Shown: positions 31,733 to 39,218 of the stretch, piece by piece
How the letters are laid out: each line of letters opens with the position of its first letter
Numbering within the stretch: position 1 is the stretch's first letter
Source of the DNA: Rhizobium anhuiense
Lineage (GTDB): Bacteria; Pseudomonadota; Alphaproteobacteria; Rhizobiales; Rhizobiaceae
Reading direction: 5' to 3'
Assembly: GCF_003985145.1 (NCBI RefSeq)
Contig: NZ_ML133532.1
Span: 124,001-188,000, forward strand
DNA length: 64,000 nt
Made by a program: the position numbers and the translations under genes
Notes under the pieces: generated by a model
What the model was told of the DNA's origin: nothing
Databases searched by the model: none
What the model saw: only the letters and a program-made list of their open reading frames with translations

Positions 31733-31809
31733 GCGGTTGTAGCTCAGTTGGTTAGAGCGCAGGTTTGTGGCACCTGAGGTCGGAGGTTCGAGACCCCCCA
31801 ACCGTACCA
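31733..31809 (+). tRNA. tRNA-His (GTG anticodon)
   Basis: 77 bases with encoded CCA. Acceptor GCGGTTG pairs with CAACCGT (first pair G-T); D arm GCTCAGTTGGTTAGAGC; anticodon stem CAGGT/ACCTG with loop TTGTGGC giving GTG; T loop TTCGAGA. The discriminator base is A73 and the base before G1 is T, so the usual G-1:C73 pair of tRNA-His is absent, a form known from many alphaproteobacteria. The T stem GGAGG/CCCCC has one A-C mismatch. Confidence 0.93.
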
Positions 31810-31904
31810 TTTCTTCCCCCACGATCAGAATGAAAACCCGGTTCCCGCCGTTTCGATGGAACCCATGCCGGCCCGCGCCGTTCTCCAGCTAACGGGAGAT
31901 ACGC

Positions 31905-32342
31905 ATGTCGAAAACCCTTCTCTACGGTGCGACCAAGGTCGATCAGACCAACAGCGCCTATGCGCCGGTCGAAAGCCTTGCTGCGTTCCAGTGGAAGAAC
32001 CGCGTTTTCGTTGTTTTCGCCGACAGGGACAATGCCCGCGCCGCCCGCCAGGAGAACCAGCTGCTGGCCGATCGCTCGGCCCTCGATGAGCGTGACCTGG
32101 TGGTGCTGAAGATATCAGGCGCCGGCGTTCGGCCGCTCTTCGGTGCCCCCGATGGTCTCGACGGCGAAGCGATCCGCCGCGATCTCCAGGCGCCCGATGT
32201 GGGCGAGTTCGCGGCCTTTCTTGTTGGCAAGGACGGCACTGTCAAGCTGAAGGCCAGCGAGCCGATCACCGATGGCGAGCTCTTCGCCATCATCGACAGC
32301 ATGCCGATGCGCGCTGCCGAATCGCTGAAGCCGGACAAATAG
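31905..32342 (+). CDS. DUF4174-domain protein
   Basis: 145-residue cytoplasmic protein matching the DUF4174 pattern: thioredoxin-like alternation of strands and helices, WKNRVFVVFADRDNARAARQ near residue 30, and FAAFLVGKDGTVKLKASEPI near 103 followed by LFAIIDSMPMRAAE. The fold suggests a peroxiredoxin-like scaffold, but no CxxC is present and no reaction is known. ATG at 31905 follows GGGAGATACGC. Second gene after the tRNA; a small proline-rich gene follows by 44 bases. Confidence 0.75.
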   Translation: MSKTLLYGATKVDQTNSAYAPVESLAAFQWKNRVFVVFADRDNARAARQENQLLADRSALDERDLVVLKISGAGVRPLFGAPDGLDGEAIRRDLQAPDVGEFAAFLVGKDGTVKLKASEPITDGELFAIIDSMPMRAAESLKPDK

Positions 32343-32386
32343 TCCCGAACATCGCGTCAAACCAAGATCATGAAAGGGAGGCGGTC

Positions 32387-32554
32387 ATGTCCGTGCCCAA
32401 CGAACCCATTCCCGACCAGCCGCCGATGCCGGCACCCGGCTGGAAGCCGGTGCCTCCGATCACGGAACCGGAGCCGGACAGGCTGCCCGACGAGGCGCCG
32501 GTTCCGAACCCGGACGAGAACGACGAGCCGGCAAAGCACGTGCGGGACGTTTAA
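32387..32554 (+). CDS. Small proline-rich acidic protein (55 aa)
   Basis: 55 codons from ATG 32387 (MSVPNEPIPDQPPMPAPGWK) to TAA 32554 with a clear AAAGGGAGG ribosome site. About one residue in four is proline and it is strongly acidic towards the end, so it is probably unstructured. It overlaps the 3' end of the convergent LysR gene by four bases. No family recognised; could be a cotranscribed partner of the DUF4174 protein. Confidence 0.5.
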   Translation: MSVPNEPIPDQPPMPAPGWKPVPPITEPEPDRLPDEAPVPNPDENDEPAKHVRDV

Positions 32555-33432
32555 AGAAAAATATGGCGCTCGGCGCTGACGAGTTCCTGCAGGAAATCGG
32601 CAACGCTCCTGACGCGCACGAGATCGCGCGCCGTTTCGTGATAGGTCGTCCAGTAGGCCCGCCGGATCGAAATTTCAGGCAGGATGCGCTGGAGCTCCGG
32701 ATACTGCCGGGCGATATAATCGTGCAGAATGCCGATGCCGGCGCCTGATCGCACCGCCTCCGTCTGCCCGATCGCCGTCGATATCTCGAAGCTCGCATCC
32801 CAGCTGCGCATCACCTCGCCGGAGAAATTCAGCGAGGCGGTGAAGATCAGGTCTTCGACATAGCCGATGCGCGGATGCGCCTTCAGCGCCTCGATATCGC
32901 CGGGCGTGCCCTGGGCGGCGAGGTAGTCGCGTGAGGCATAGAGGCCGAGCGTGTAGTCGGTGAGTTTGGAAGAGACGAGCCGGCCTTGTACCGGCCGCTC
33001 CAGCGTGATGGCGATATCGGCCTCGCGCTGCGACAGCGAGAAAGAGCGCGGCACGGGTACGAGCTGGATCTTCAGTTCCGGATGGCGCTCGATCAGTCTG
33101 CCTATGCGCGGCGCCAGGAAGGATACACCGAACCCATCGGGCGCGCCGACGCGCACGGTCCCGGCAATAGCCGTATCGGTGTGGCCGAGGCTGGCCTGTA
33201 CTGCGAGCATTTCGGTTTCCATCCGCTCTGCGGATGCCAGGAACACTTCGCCTTCGGCCGTCAGCTCGCAGCCATTCGTGCGGCGGATGAAAAGCCGTGT
33301 CTTCAGCGCCTCTTCCAGCGACGTCAGCCGGCGCGAGAGCGTGGCGTGATTGAGCCCCAGCCGCTTCGAGGCGGCAAGGATCTGCCCGGTGCGGGCGACG
33401 GCCAGGAAAATACGCACATCGTCCCAGTTCAT
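32551..33432 (-). CDS. LysR-family transcriptional regulator
   Basis: 293 residues with an N-terminal helix-turn-helix (DVRIFLAVARTGQILAASKR, then LNHATLSRRLTSLEEALKTR) and a periplasmic-binding-type effector domain. The stop of the ABM monooxygenase gene overlaps its start by four bases (ATGA), so both come from one transcript. The pair is divergent from mmsA with 175 bases between, making mmsA a plausible target. The effector is unknown. Confidence 0.85.
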   Translation of the reverse strand: MNWDDVRIFLAVARTGQILAASKRLGLNHATLSRRLTSLEEALKTRLFIRRTNGCELTAEGEVFLASAERMETEMLAVQASLGHTDTAIAGTVRVGAPDGFGVSFLAPRIGRLIERHPELKIQLVPVPRSFSLSQREADIAITLERPVQGRLVSSKLTDYTLGLYASRDYLAAQGTPGDIEALKAHPRIGYVEDLIFTASLNFSGEVMRSWDASFEISTAIGQTEAVRSGAGIGILHDYIARQYPELQRILPEISIRRAYWTTYHETARDLVRVRSVADFLQELVSAERHIFL

Positions 33433-33743
33433 GGCTTGGCACGCATGGCGATCGGATCGACCTCGATCAGCGCCAGCGATCTCACCATGCCCGCCGTCTG
33501 GTTCTTGTATTTCAGGAAATGCGGTGCCTGCAGATGGGCCTCATATGCCGCCTGGTCGGTGTAGACCTCCAGAATACGGATGCGGTTTGGGTGGTCCCTG
33601 ATGGAAACGGCGCAGAGGGAAAGGACGCCGTCTTCCAACGCCACCGATGCCTCGATTTCCTCTGCGAGCAATGCGCTATAGGTTTCCAGCGTCTCCGGAG
33701 CGATCTCCAGCTCCGCCATTCTGACGACGGGTTTCCGGCTCAA
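33429..33743 (-). CDS. Antibiotic-biosynthesis-monooxygenase-fold protein
   Basis: 104-residue ABM-fold protein (ferredoxin-like dimeric barrel). Features: the early VRMAELEIAPETLETYSALL, then RIRILEVYTDQAAYEAHLQA and HFLKYKNQTAGMV with the conserved His. Relatives are quinol monooxygenases, signalling-related YgiN or LsrG-like proteins; substrate unknown. First gene of a two-gene unit with the LysR regulator and divergent from mmsA. Confidence 0.75.
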   Translation of the reverse strand: MSRKPVVRMAELEIAPETLETYSALLAEEIEASVALEDGVLSLCAVSIRDHPNRIRILEVYTDQAAYEAHLQAPHFLKYKNQTAGMVRSLALIEVDPIAMRAKP

Positions 33744-33918
33744 CGGTTTGACCTCCCCTTGGGATTTGACTTGTCGACGTGCCGTGCCAAGTTTGTAAGC
33801 AGCAGGCCCGATGCAACGACAGGACTACAATCTACGCACAACAGTTCCTTATATCAGCGCATTGATTTGTGCAAATTGAAGTGCGATTGTCGGTCATCCA
33901 AAAACAGGAGGAACACCC

Positions 33919-35415
33919 ATGCATGAGATCGGTCATTTCATCGGCGGCAAGCATGTTGCCGGCACCAGCGGCCGCGTGAGCAACGTCTACAATCCGGCAA
34001 CTGGCGAAGTGCAGGCGACGGTCGCGCTTGCAAGCGTCGAGGAACTGCGCGCCGCAGTCGAAAACGCCAAGGCCGCGCAGCCGAAATGGGCTGCCACCAA
34101 TCCGCAGCGCCGCGCCCGCGTCTTCTTCAAGTTCGTCGAACTCCTGAACAAGCACATGGATGAACTTGCCGAATTGATTTCCAAGGAACACGGCAAGACG
34201 ATCGAGGATGCCAAGGGCGACGTCATCCGCGGCCTCGAAGTCTGCGAATTCGTCTGCGGCATTCCGCATCTCGCCAAGGGTGAATTCACCGAGGGCGCCG
34301 GCCCGGCGATCGACATGTATTCGATCCGTCAGCCGGTCGGCATCGGCGCCGGCATCACCCCTTTCAACTTCCCCGGCATGATCCCGATGTGGATGTTTGC
34401 GCCGGCGATCGCCTGCGGCAACGCCTTCATCCTGAAGCCTTCCGAGCGTGATCCCTCCCTGCCGATCCGTCTCGCAGAACTGATGATCGAGGCCGGTCTG
34501 CCCGCCGGCATTCTCAACGTCGTCAACGGCGACAAGGGTGCCGTCGATGCGATCCTCACCGATCCCGATATCGGCGCCGTCTCTTTCGTCGGCTCGACGC
34601 CGATCGCCCGCTACGTCTATGGCACGGCGGCGATGAACGGCAAGCGCGCCCAGTGCTTCGGCGGCGCCAAGAACCACATGATCATCATGCCGGATGCCGA
34701 TATGGACCAGGCCGTCAACGCGCTGATGGGCGCAGGCTACGGTTCGGCCGGCGAGCGCTGCATGGCGATCTCGGTTGCCGTTCCGGTCGGCGAAGAGACC
34801 GCCAACCGCCTCGTCGAGAAGCTGACGCCGAAGATCGAATCGCTGCGCATCGGCCCCTACACCGATGACAAGGCCGACATGGGCCCGCTCGTCACCAAGG
34901 ATGCCTATAACCGCGTCCGCGGCCTCATCGACCGCGGCATCGAGGAAGGCGCCAAGCTTGTCGTCGACGGCCGCGATTTCAAGCTCCAGGGCTATGAAGA
35001 CGGCTATTTCGTCGGCGGCTGCCTGTTCGATCATGTCACGCCCGAGATGGACATCTACAAGACCGAGATCTTCGGACCCGTCCTTTCCGTCGTCCGCGCC
35101 GCGAACTACGAGGATGCGCTGTCGCTGCCGATGAAGCACGAATATGGCAACGGCGTCGCCATCTACACCCGCGACGGTGATGCCGCCCGCGATTTCGCCT
35201 CGCGCATCAATATCGGCATGATCGGCATCAACGTTCCGATCCCGGTTCCGCTCGCCTATCACTCGTTCGGCGGCTGGAAGGCTTCGAGCTTCGGCGACCT
35301 CAACCAGCACGGCACGGATTCGATCAAGTTCTGGACGAAGACCAAGACGGTCACCGCCCGCTGGCCCTCGGGCATCAAGAGCGGCGCCGAGTTCGTCATG
35401 CCGACGATGAAGTGA
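33919..35415 (+). CDS. mmsA: Methylmalonate-semialdehyde dehydrogenase (CoA-acylating)
   Basis: Converts methylmalonate or malonate semialdehyde with CoA and NAD+ to propionyl- or acetyl-CoA, used in valine, inositol and beta-alanine breakdown. 498 residues with NAD-site GIGAGITPFNFPGMIPMWMF (Asn150), catalytic Cys281 in GSAGERCMAIS, and QCFGGAKNH where most aldehyde dehydrogenases carry a Glu; lack of that Glu marks the CoA-acylating class. ATG at 33919 follows AGGAGG. Monocistronic, with a terminator downstream. A 492-codon frame on the opposite strand is a codon-bias shadow. Confidence 0.95.
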   Translation: MHEIGHFIGGKHVAGTSGRVSNVYNPATGEVQATVALASVEELRAAVENAKAAQPKWAATNPQRRARVFFKFVELLNKHMDELAELISKEHGKTIEDAKGDVIRGLEVCEFVCGIPHLAKGEFTEGAGPAIDMYSIRQPVGIGAGITPFNFPGMIPMWMFAPAIACGNAFILKPSERDPSLPIRLAELMIEAGLPAGILNVVNGDKGAVDAILTDPDIGAVSFVGSTPIARYVYGTAAMNGKRAQCFGGAKNHMIIMPDADMDQAVNALMGAGYGSAGERCMAISVAVPVGEETANRLVEKLTPKIESLRIGPYTDDKADMGPLVTKDAYNRVRGLIDRGIEEGAKLVVDGRDFKLQGYEDGYFVGGCLFDHVTPEMDIYKTEIFGPVLSVVRAANYEDALSLPMKHEYGNGVAIYTRDGDAARDFASRINIGMIGINVPIPVPLAYHSFGGWKASSFGDLNQHGTDSIKFWTKTKTVTARWPSGIKSGAEFVMPTMK

Positions 35416-35446
35416 TCTTCACGACATTCCCATCTGCAATCTGCAA

Positions 35447-35474
35447 TTCGGGGGCCTTAGGGCCCCCGAACTTT
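35447..35474 (+). terminator. Intrinsic terminator of mmsA
   Basis: TTCGGGGGCC (35447-35456), TTAG loop, GGCCCCCGAA (35461-35470) then CTTTT. Ten-base perfect stem with a short T-run. Confidence 0.8.
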
Positions 35475-35582
35475 TCGATTCTAAGTTGTTGATTTTCGGC
35501 GGCGTTGCTTTCAGATGAACTGCCGGTCATGCGATTCCCGTCATGGGGCCGAATTGACGTCGCGGCAAATGGCCTCATAAGC

Positions 35583-35597
35583 TGAATGCGAATTTCA
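35583..35597. promoter_or_regulatory. IRO-box-like site before rirA
   Basis: TGAATGCGAATTTCA fits the rhizobial iron-responsive operator consensus TGA-N9-TCA exactly, 71 bases before the rirA start. RirA binds such sites when iron is sufficient; autoregulation here is inference. Confidence 0.5.
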
Positions 35598-35667
35598 TAT
35601 TTTGGAATTGTTCAAAACTAGCAAACCGCCTATATAGGTCTGAACAGGCACGAGTCAGGAGAATGGC

Positions 35668-36150
35668 ATGCGGTTGACGAAGCAGACCAACTATGCGGTT
35701 CGCATGTTGATGTATTGTGCTGCCAACGACGGGCACTTGAGCCGGATTCCGGAAATCGCCAAGGCCTATGGTGTTTCCGAGCTCTTTCTTTTCAAGATTC
35801 TCCAGCCGCTCAACAAGGCGGGTCTGGTCGAGACCGTGCGCGGTCGCAACGGCGGCGTGCGCTTGGGCAAGCCGGCGGCCGACATCACCCTCTTCGACGT
35901 GGTTCGGGTCACGGAAGACAGTTTCGCCATGGCCGAATGCTTCGAGGATGACGGTGAGGTCGAATGCCCGCTGGTCGACAGCTGCGGCCTGAATTCGGCG
36001 CTGCGCAAGGCGCTCAACGCCTTCTTCGCCGTGCTTTCGGAATATTCCATCGACGACCTCGTCAAGGCCCGTCCGCAGATCAATTTCCTTCTCGGAATCA
36101 CCGGTGAGCAGCAATATCGCAAACCCGCGATCGTTGTCCCCGCCGCCTGA
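35668..36150 (+). CDS. rirA: Rrf2-family iron-responsive regulator RirA
   Basis: 160-residue iron-sulfur repressor controlling iron uptake genes in rhizobia. Winged helix at residues 1-70 (MRLTKQTNYAVRMLMYCAAN, LFLFKILQPLNKAGLVETVR), then cluster ligands Cys91, Cys100 and Cys106 in the spacing expected for RirA. ATG at 35668 has AGGAGAATGGC upstream. An IRO-like box lies upstream. Its position between mmsA and dppA matches Sinorhizobium gene order. IscR is the nearest alternative, but no isc/suf genes are near. Confidence 0.95.
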   Translation: MRLTKQTNYAVRMLMYCAANDGHLSRIPEIAKAYGVSELFLFKILQPLNKAGLVETVRGRNGGVRLGKPAADITLFDVVRVTEDSFAMAECFEDDGEVECPLVDSCGLNSALRKALNAFFAVLSEYSIDDLVKARPQINFLLGITGEQQYRKPAIVVPAA

Positions 36151-36154
36151 ACTA

Positions 36155-36190
36155 TCCCTTGTGCGTCCGAAAGGACGCACGGCGCTCTAA
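36155..36190 (+). repeat. Palindromic rhizobial repeat, copy 1
   Basis: Hairpin GTGCGTCC-GAAA-GGACGCAC (36161-36180) followed by GGCGCTCTAA. The last 18 bases, GGACGCACGGCGCTCTAA, recur exactly at 60989-61006. Lies five bases after rirA. Confidence 0.75.
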
Positions 36191-36208
36191 GCGCAGATTA
36201 TGCTTCTG

Positions 36209-36239
36209 AACCGCGGTTGCTCCAGCAGCCGCGGTTTTT
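36209..36239 (+). terminator. Intrinsic terminator of rirA
   Basis: AACCGCGG (36209-36216) and CCGCGGTT (36229-36236) with a 12-base loop that can itself pair GCT/AGC, followed by TTTTTG TTTTT. Strong rightward terminator. Confidence 0.8.
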
Positions 36240-36346
36240 GTTTTTGCGGCGTCTCCCGGTCTCGGAAATGCGGGGGGATGGCGTCCGCGTGTCGCGATGG
36301 CGGCGCTTTTATACCAAATGCGACAAAATTCCGGTCTTTTTTGTCC

Positions 36347-36413
36347 GAAAATTTCCAAATGCGGCTGATTTTTGACTGAAAATTTCTAAAATTGTCCAGC
36401 TGGAAAATTTTTC
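36347..36413. promoter_or_regulatory. Three GAAAATTTC boxes upstream of dppA
   Basis: GAAAATTTCCAAA (36347-36359), GAAAATTTCTAAA (36378-36390) and GAAAATTTTTC (36403-36413); starts are 31 and 25 bases apart, about three and two and a half helical turns. Each core is a near palindrome. They lie 109-175 bases before dppA. Candidate operator; the regulator is unknown. Confidence 0.4.
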
Positions 36414-36521
36414 TCCGTAGCCCGTTGCTTTCAGTAGATAAATATCGTTCCATCAACCGTCGATCGTGATGCCATTCTACGATCTCCAAACATCAAAAAA
36501 GAACAACCGGGAAACAATACT

Positions 36522-38117
36522 ATGAAAAAGATCTCTGTCCTCCTGGCAGCGACGGCCCTGATTTCCGTCATGGCGACGTCGGCCTGGTCCAAGACCCTTG
36601 TCTATTGCTCCGAGGGCTCGCCGGAAGGCTTCGACCCGAGCCTCTACACGGCAGGCACGACCTTCGACGCGTCGTCGCGCACGGTCTACAGCCGTCTCGT
36701 CGAATTCAAGCATGGCGGCACCGAGATCGAGCCGGGCCTGGCCGACAGCTGGAGCGTTTCGGCCGACGGCAAGGAATACACCTTCAAGCTGCATCCGGGC
36801 GTCAAGTACCAGACCACCGACTTCTTCACGCCGACGCGTGACTTCAATGCTGACGACGTCATCTTCTCGTTCGAGCGCCAGCTCAAGGCTGACAATCCCT
36901 GGAACAAGTATGTCGAGGGCGGCTCTTACGAATATGCTGCCGGCATGGGCTTCCCGGAGCTGATCAAGTCGATTGAGAAGGTCGACGACCTCACTGTCAA
37001 GTTCACCCTCAACCATCCCGAAGCGCCGTTCCTCGCCGACCTCGCCATGGACTTCGCCTCGATCGTCTCCAAGGAATACGCCGACAAGCTTGCCGCCGAC
37101 GGCAAAATGGCGCAGATGAACCAGCAGCCGCTCGGCACCGGTCCGTTCACCTTCGTCGCCTACCAGCCGGATGCCGTCATCCGCTACAAGGCCAACGAGA
37201 CCTATTTCAAGGGCAAGGAAAAGATCGACGATCTGGTTTTCGCCATCACTTCTGACGCCGCCGTCCGCGCGCAGAAGCTGAAAGCCGGTGAATGCCACCT
37301 CATTCCTTATCCGAATGCGGCTGACGTCGCCGAACTCAAGAAGGACGAGAACCTGACCGTGCTCGAGCAGGCCGGCCTGAACGTTTCGTATCTCGCCTAC
37401 AACACCTTGATTGCTCCATTCGACAAGGCCGAAGTCCGCAAGGCGCTGAACATGGCGATCAACAAGCAGGCGATCGTCGATGCCGTCTTCCAGGGTGCCG
37501 CGGCCGTTGCCAAGAACCCGATCCCGCCGACGATGTGGTCCTATAACGATGCCGTCGTAGACGACAAGTACGATCCCGATGCGTCGAAGAAGATGCTGGC
37601 AGATGCCGGCGTCAAGGATCTGAAGATGAAGATCTGGGCAATGCCGGTTTCGCGTCCGTACATGTTGAACGCGCGTCGCGCCGCCGAATTGATGCAGGCC
37701 GACTTGGCCAAGGTCGGCGTCGATGCGGAAATCGTCACCCATGAATGGGCCGAATATCTGAAGCTCTCGTCCGACAAGAATCGCGACGGTGCCGTCATCC
37801 TCGGCTGGACCGGCGACAACGGCGATCCCGACAACTTCATGGATACGTTGCTTGGCTGCGACGCTGTCGGCGGCAACAACCGCGCGCAGTGGTGCAACAA
37901 GGAGTTCGACGATCTGATGACGAAGGCCAAGCAGACGGCCGACGTCGCCGAGCGCACCAAGGCTTATGAGCAGGCTCAGCTGATCTTCAAGAAGGAAGCT
38001 CCCTGGAATACGCTCGACCACTCGTTGGTCTTCGTTCCGATGAGCAAGAAGGTCTCGGGCTTCTTCATGGATCCGCTCGGCATCCACCGTTTCGACGGCG
38101 TGGACATTTCCGAATAA
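36522..38117 (+). CDS. dppA: Dipeptide ABC transporter, periplasmic binding protein
   Basis: 531-residue SBP_bac_5 protein. Signal peptide is about 1-24 (MKKISVLLAATALISVMATS, cleaved after AWS); mature start KTLVYCSEGSPEGFDPSLYT is typical of DppA. Near residue 420 it reads LGWTGDNGDPDNFMDTLLGC, a dipeptide-binder marker. Binds dipeptides (and possibly delta-aminolevulinate or heme in relatives) for DppBCDF. First gene of dppABCDF, with hairpins between it and dppB. Confidence 0.94.
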   Translation: MKKISVLLAATALISVMATSAWSKTLVYCSEGSPEGFDPSLYTAGTTFDASSRTVYSRLVEFKHGGTEIEPGLADSWSVSADGKEYTFKLHPGVKYQTTDFFTPTRDFNADDVIFSFERQLKADNPWNKYVEGGSYEYAAGMGFPELIKSIEKVDDLTVKFTLNHPEAPFLADLAMDFASIVSKEYADKLAADGKMAQMNQQPLGTGPFTFVAYQPDAVIRYKANETYFKGKEKIDDLVFAITSDAAVRAQKLKAGECHLIPYPNAADVAELKKDENLTVLEQAGLNVSYLAYNTLIAPFDKAEVRKALNMAINKQAIVDAVFQGAAAVAKNPIPPTMWSYNDAVVDDKYDPDASKKMLADAGVKDLKMKIWAMPVSRPYMLNARRAAELMQADLAKVGVDAEIVTHEWAEYLKLSSDKNRDGAVILGWTGDNGDPDNFMDTLLGCDAVGGNNRAQWCNKEFDDLMTKAKQTADVAERTKAYEQAQLIFKKEAPWNTLDHSLVFVPMSKKVSGFFMDPLGIHRFDGVDISE

Positions 38118-38156
38118 TAAAAAATCTGTAAACTACCCGGTCAACGCCGGGTGCGG

Positions 38157-38184
38157 CCGGCGGTCAGGTTGCCCTGACCGCCGG
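38157..38184 (+). repeat. Intercistronic hairpin between dppA and dppB
   Basis: Perfect 12-base stem CCGGCGGTCAGG and CCTGACCGCCGG around TTGC. A smaller hairpin ACCCGG/CCGGGT sits just before it (38135-38152). No T-run follows, so an mRNA stabiliser or partial block is more likely than full termination. Confidence 0.7.
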
Positions 38185-38204
38185 AAACTATTGGAAAACC
38201 TGCT

Positions 38205-39209
38205 ATGTTGCGTTTTTTCATCGGCCGCCTCGCGGTGCTGATCCCGACGTTTCTCGGCGTTTCACTCATTGCCTTCTCGTTCATCCGCCTGCTTCCGGGC
38301 GATCCGGTCATGCTTCTGTCGGGTGAACGTGTCATGGCGCCGGAACGTCACGCCCAGATCATGCACGATCTCGGCTTCGACCGGCCCATATATGTGCAGT
38401 ATTTCGATTATCTCGTAAAAGTGCTGCACGGCGATCTCGGCACCTCGATCGTCACCAAGCGCCCCGTTCTCGGCGAGTTCCTGACGTTGTTCCCGGCAAC
38501 AGTCGAGCTTTCCTTCTGCGCCATCATTCTCGCGGTCTGTCTTGGGGTGCCTGCCGGCGTCTTTGCGGCCGTTAAGCGAGGCACGTGGTTCGATCAGAGC
38601 GTGATGGGTGTCGCCCTCGTCGGCTATTCCATGCCGATTTTTTGGTGGGGCATCATGCTCATCATCTTCTTTTCGGGGTATCTTAACTGGACGCCGGTTT
38701 CCGGCCGCATATCCTTCATGTACTTTTTCAAGCCGGTGACCGGCTTCATGCTCATCGACAGCCTGCTGTCCGGGCAAAAGGGGGCTTTCGCCTCAGCTGC
38801 GAGCCACCTCATCCTGCCGACCATCGTGCTAGCGACCATCCCGCTCGCCGTCATCGCGCGTCAGACCCGGTCGGCGATGCTTGAGGTGTTGGGCGAGGAC
38901 TATGTTCGTACCGCCCGTTCAAAAGGATTGAAGCCGCTGCGCGTCGTCGGCGTGCATGCATTGCGAAACTCGATGATACCGGTCGTCACGACGATCGGTC
39001 TGCAGATGGGCGTTTTGCTAGCCGGCGCCATTCTCACAGAATCGATCTTTTCCTGGCCGGGCATCGGCAAGTGGATGATCGACGCGGTGTCGAAGCGCGA
39101 CTACGCAGTGGTCCAGGGTGGCCTTCTCCTGATCGCAGGCGTCATCATGCTGGTCAATCTGATTGTTGATGTCCTCTATGGCTTCATCAATCCACGTATT
39201 CGTCACTAG
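38205..39209 (+). CDS. dppB: Dipeptide ABC transporter, permease
   Basis: 334-residue inner-membrane permease. TM1 is about 9-30 (LIPTFLGVSLIAFSFIRLLP), followed by the DppB-type LPGDPVMLLSG; the EAA loop VRTARSKGLKPLRVVGVHAL is near residue 237. Pairs with DppC. Start ATG 38205, 20 bases after the intercistronic hairpin. Confidence 0.94.
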   Translation: MLRFFIGRLAVLIPTFLGVSLIAFSFIRLLPGDPVMLLSGERVMAPERHAQIMHDLGFDRPIYVQYFDYLVKVLHGDLGTSIVTKRPVLGEFLTLFPATVELSFCAIILAVCLGVPAGVFAAVKRGTWFDQSVMGVALVGYSMPIFWWGIMLIIFFSGYLNWTPVSGRISFMYFFKPVTGFMLIDSLLSGQKGAFASAASHLILPTIVLATIPLAVIARQTRSAMLEVLGEDYVRTARSKGLKPLRVVGVHALRNSMIPVVTTIGLQMGVLLAGAILTESIFSWPGIGKWMIDAVSKRDYAVVQGGLLLIAGVIMLVNLIVDVLYGFINPRIRH

Positions 39210-39218
39210 GAGTGGTCC

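Larger units (their letters stand above)
36151..36521. other. Intergenic region between rirA and dppA
   Basis: 371 bases without a gene. From left: palindromic repeat (36155-36190), terminator (36209-36239), then an AT-rich section with three GAAAATTTC-like boxes, then the dppA leader. No protein frame is supported. Confidence 0.6.

Noticed and set aside
31733..31809. tRNA gene as an integration site for a genomic island
   Set aside because: No integrase, no direct repeat of the tRNA 3' end and no compositional break nearby.
33832..35310. 492-codon minus-strand frame opposite mmsA
   Set aside because: Asp/Ala/Arg-rich shadow of a well-conserved dehydrogenase gene.
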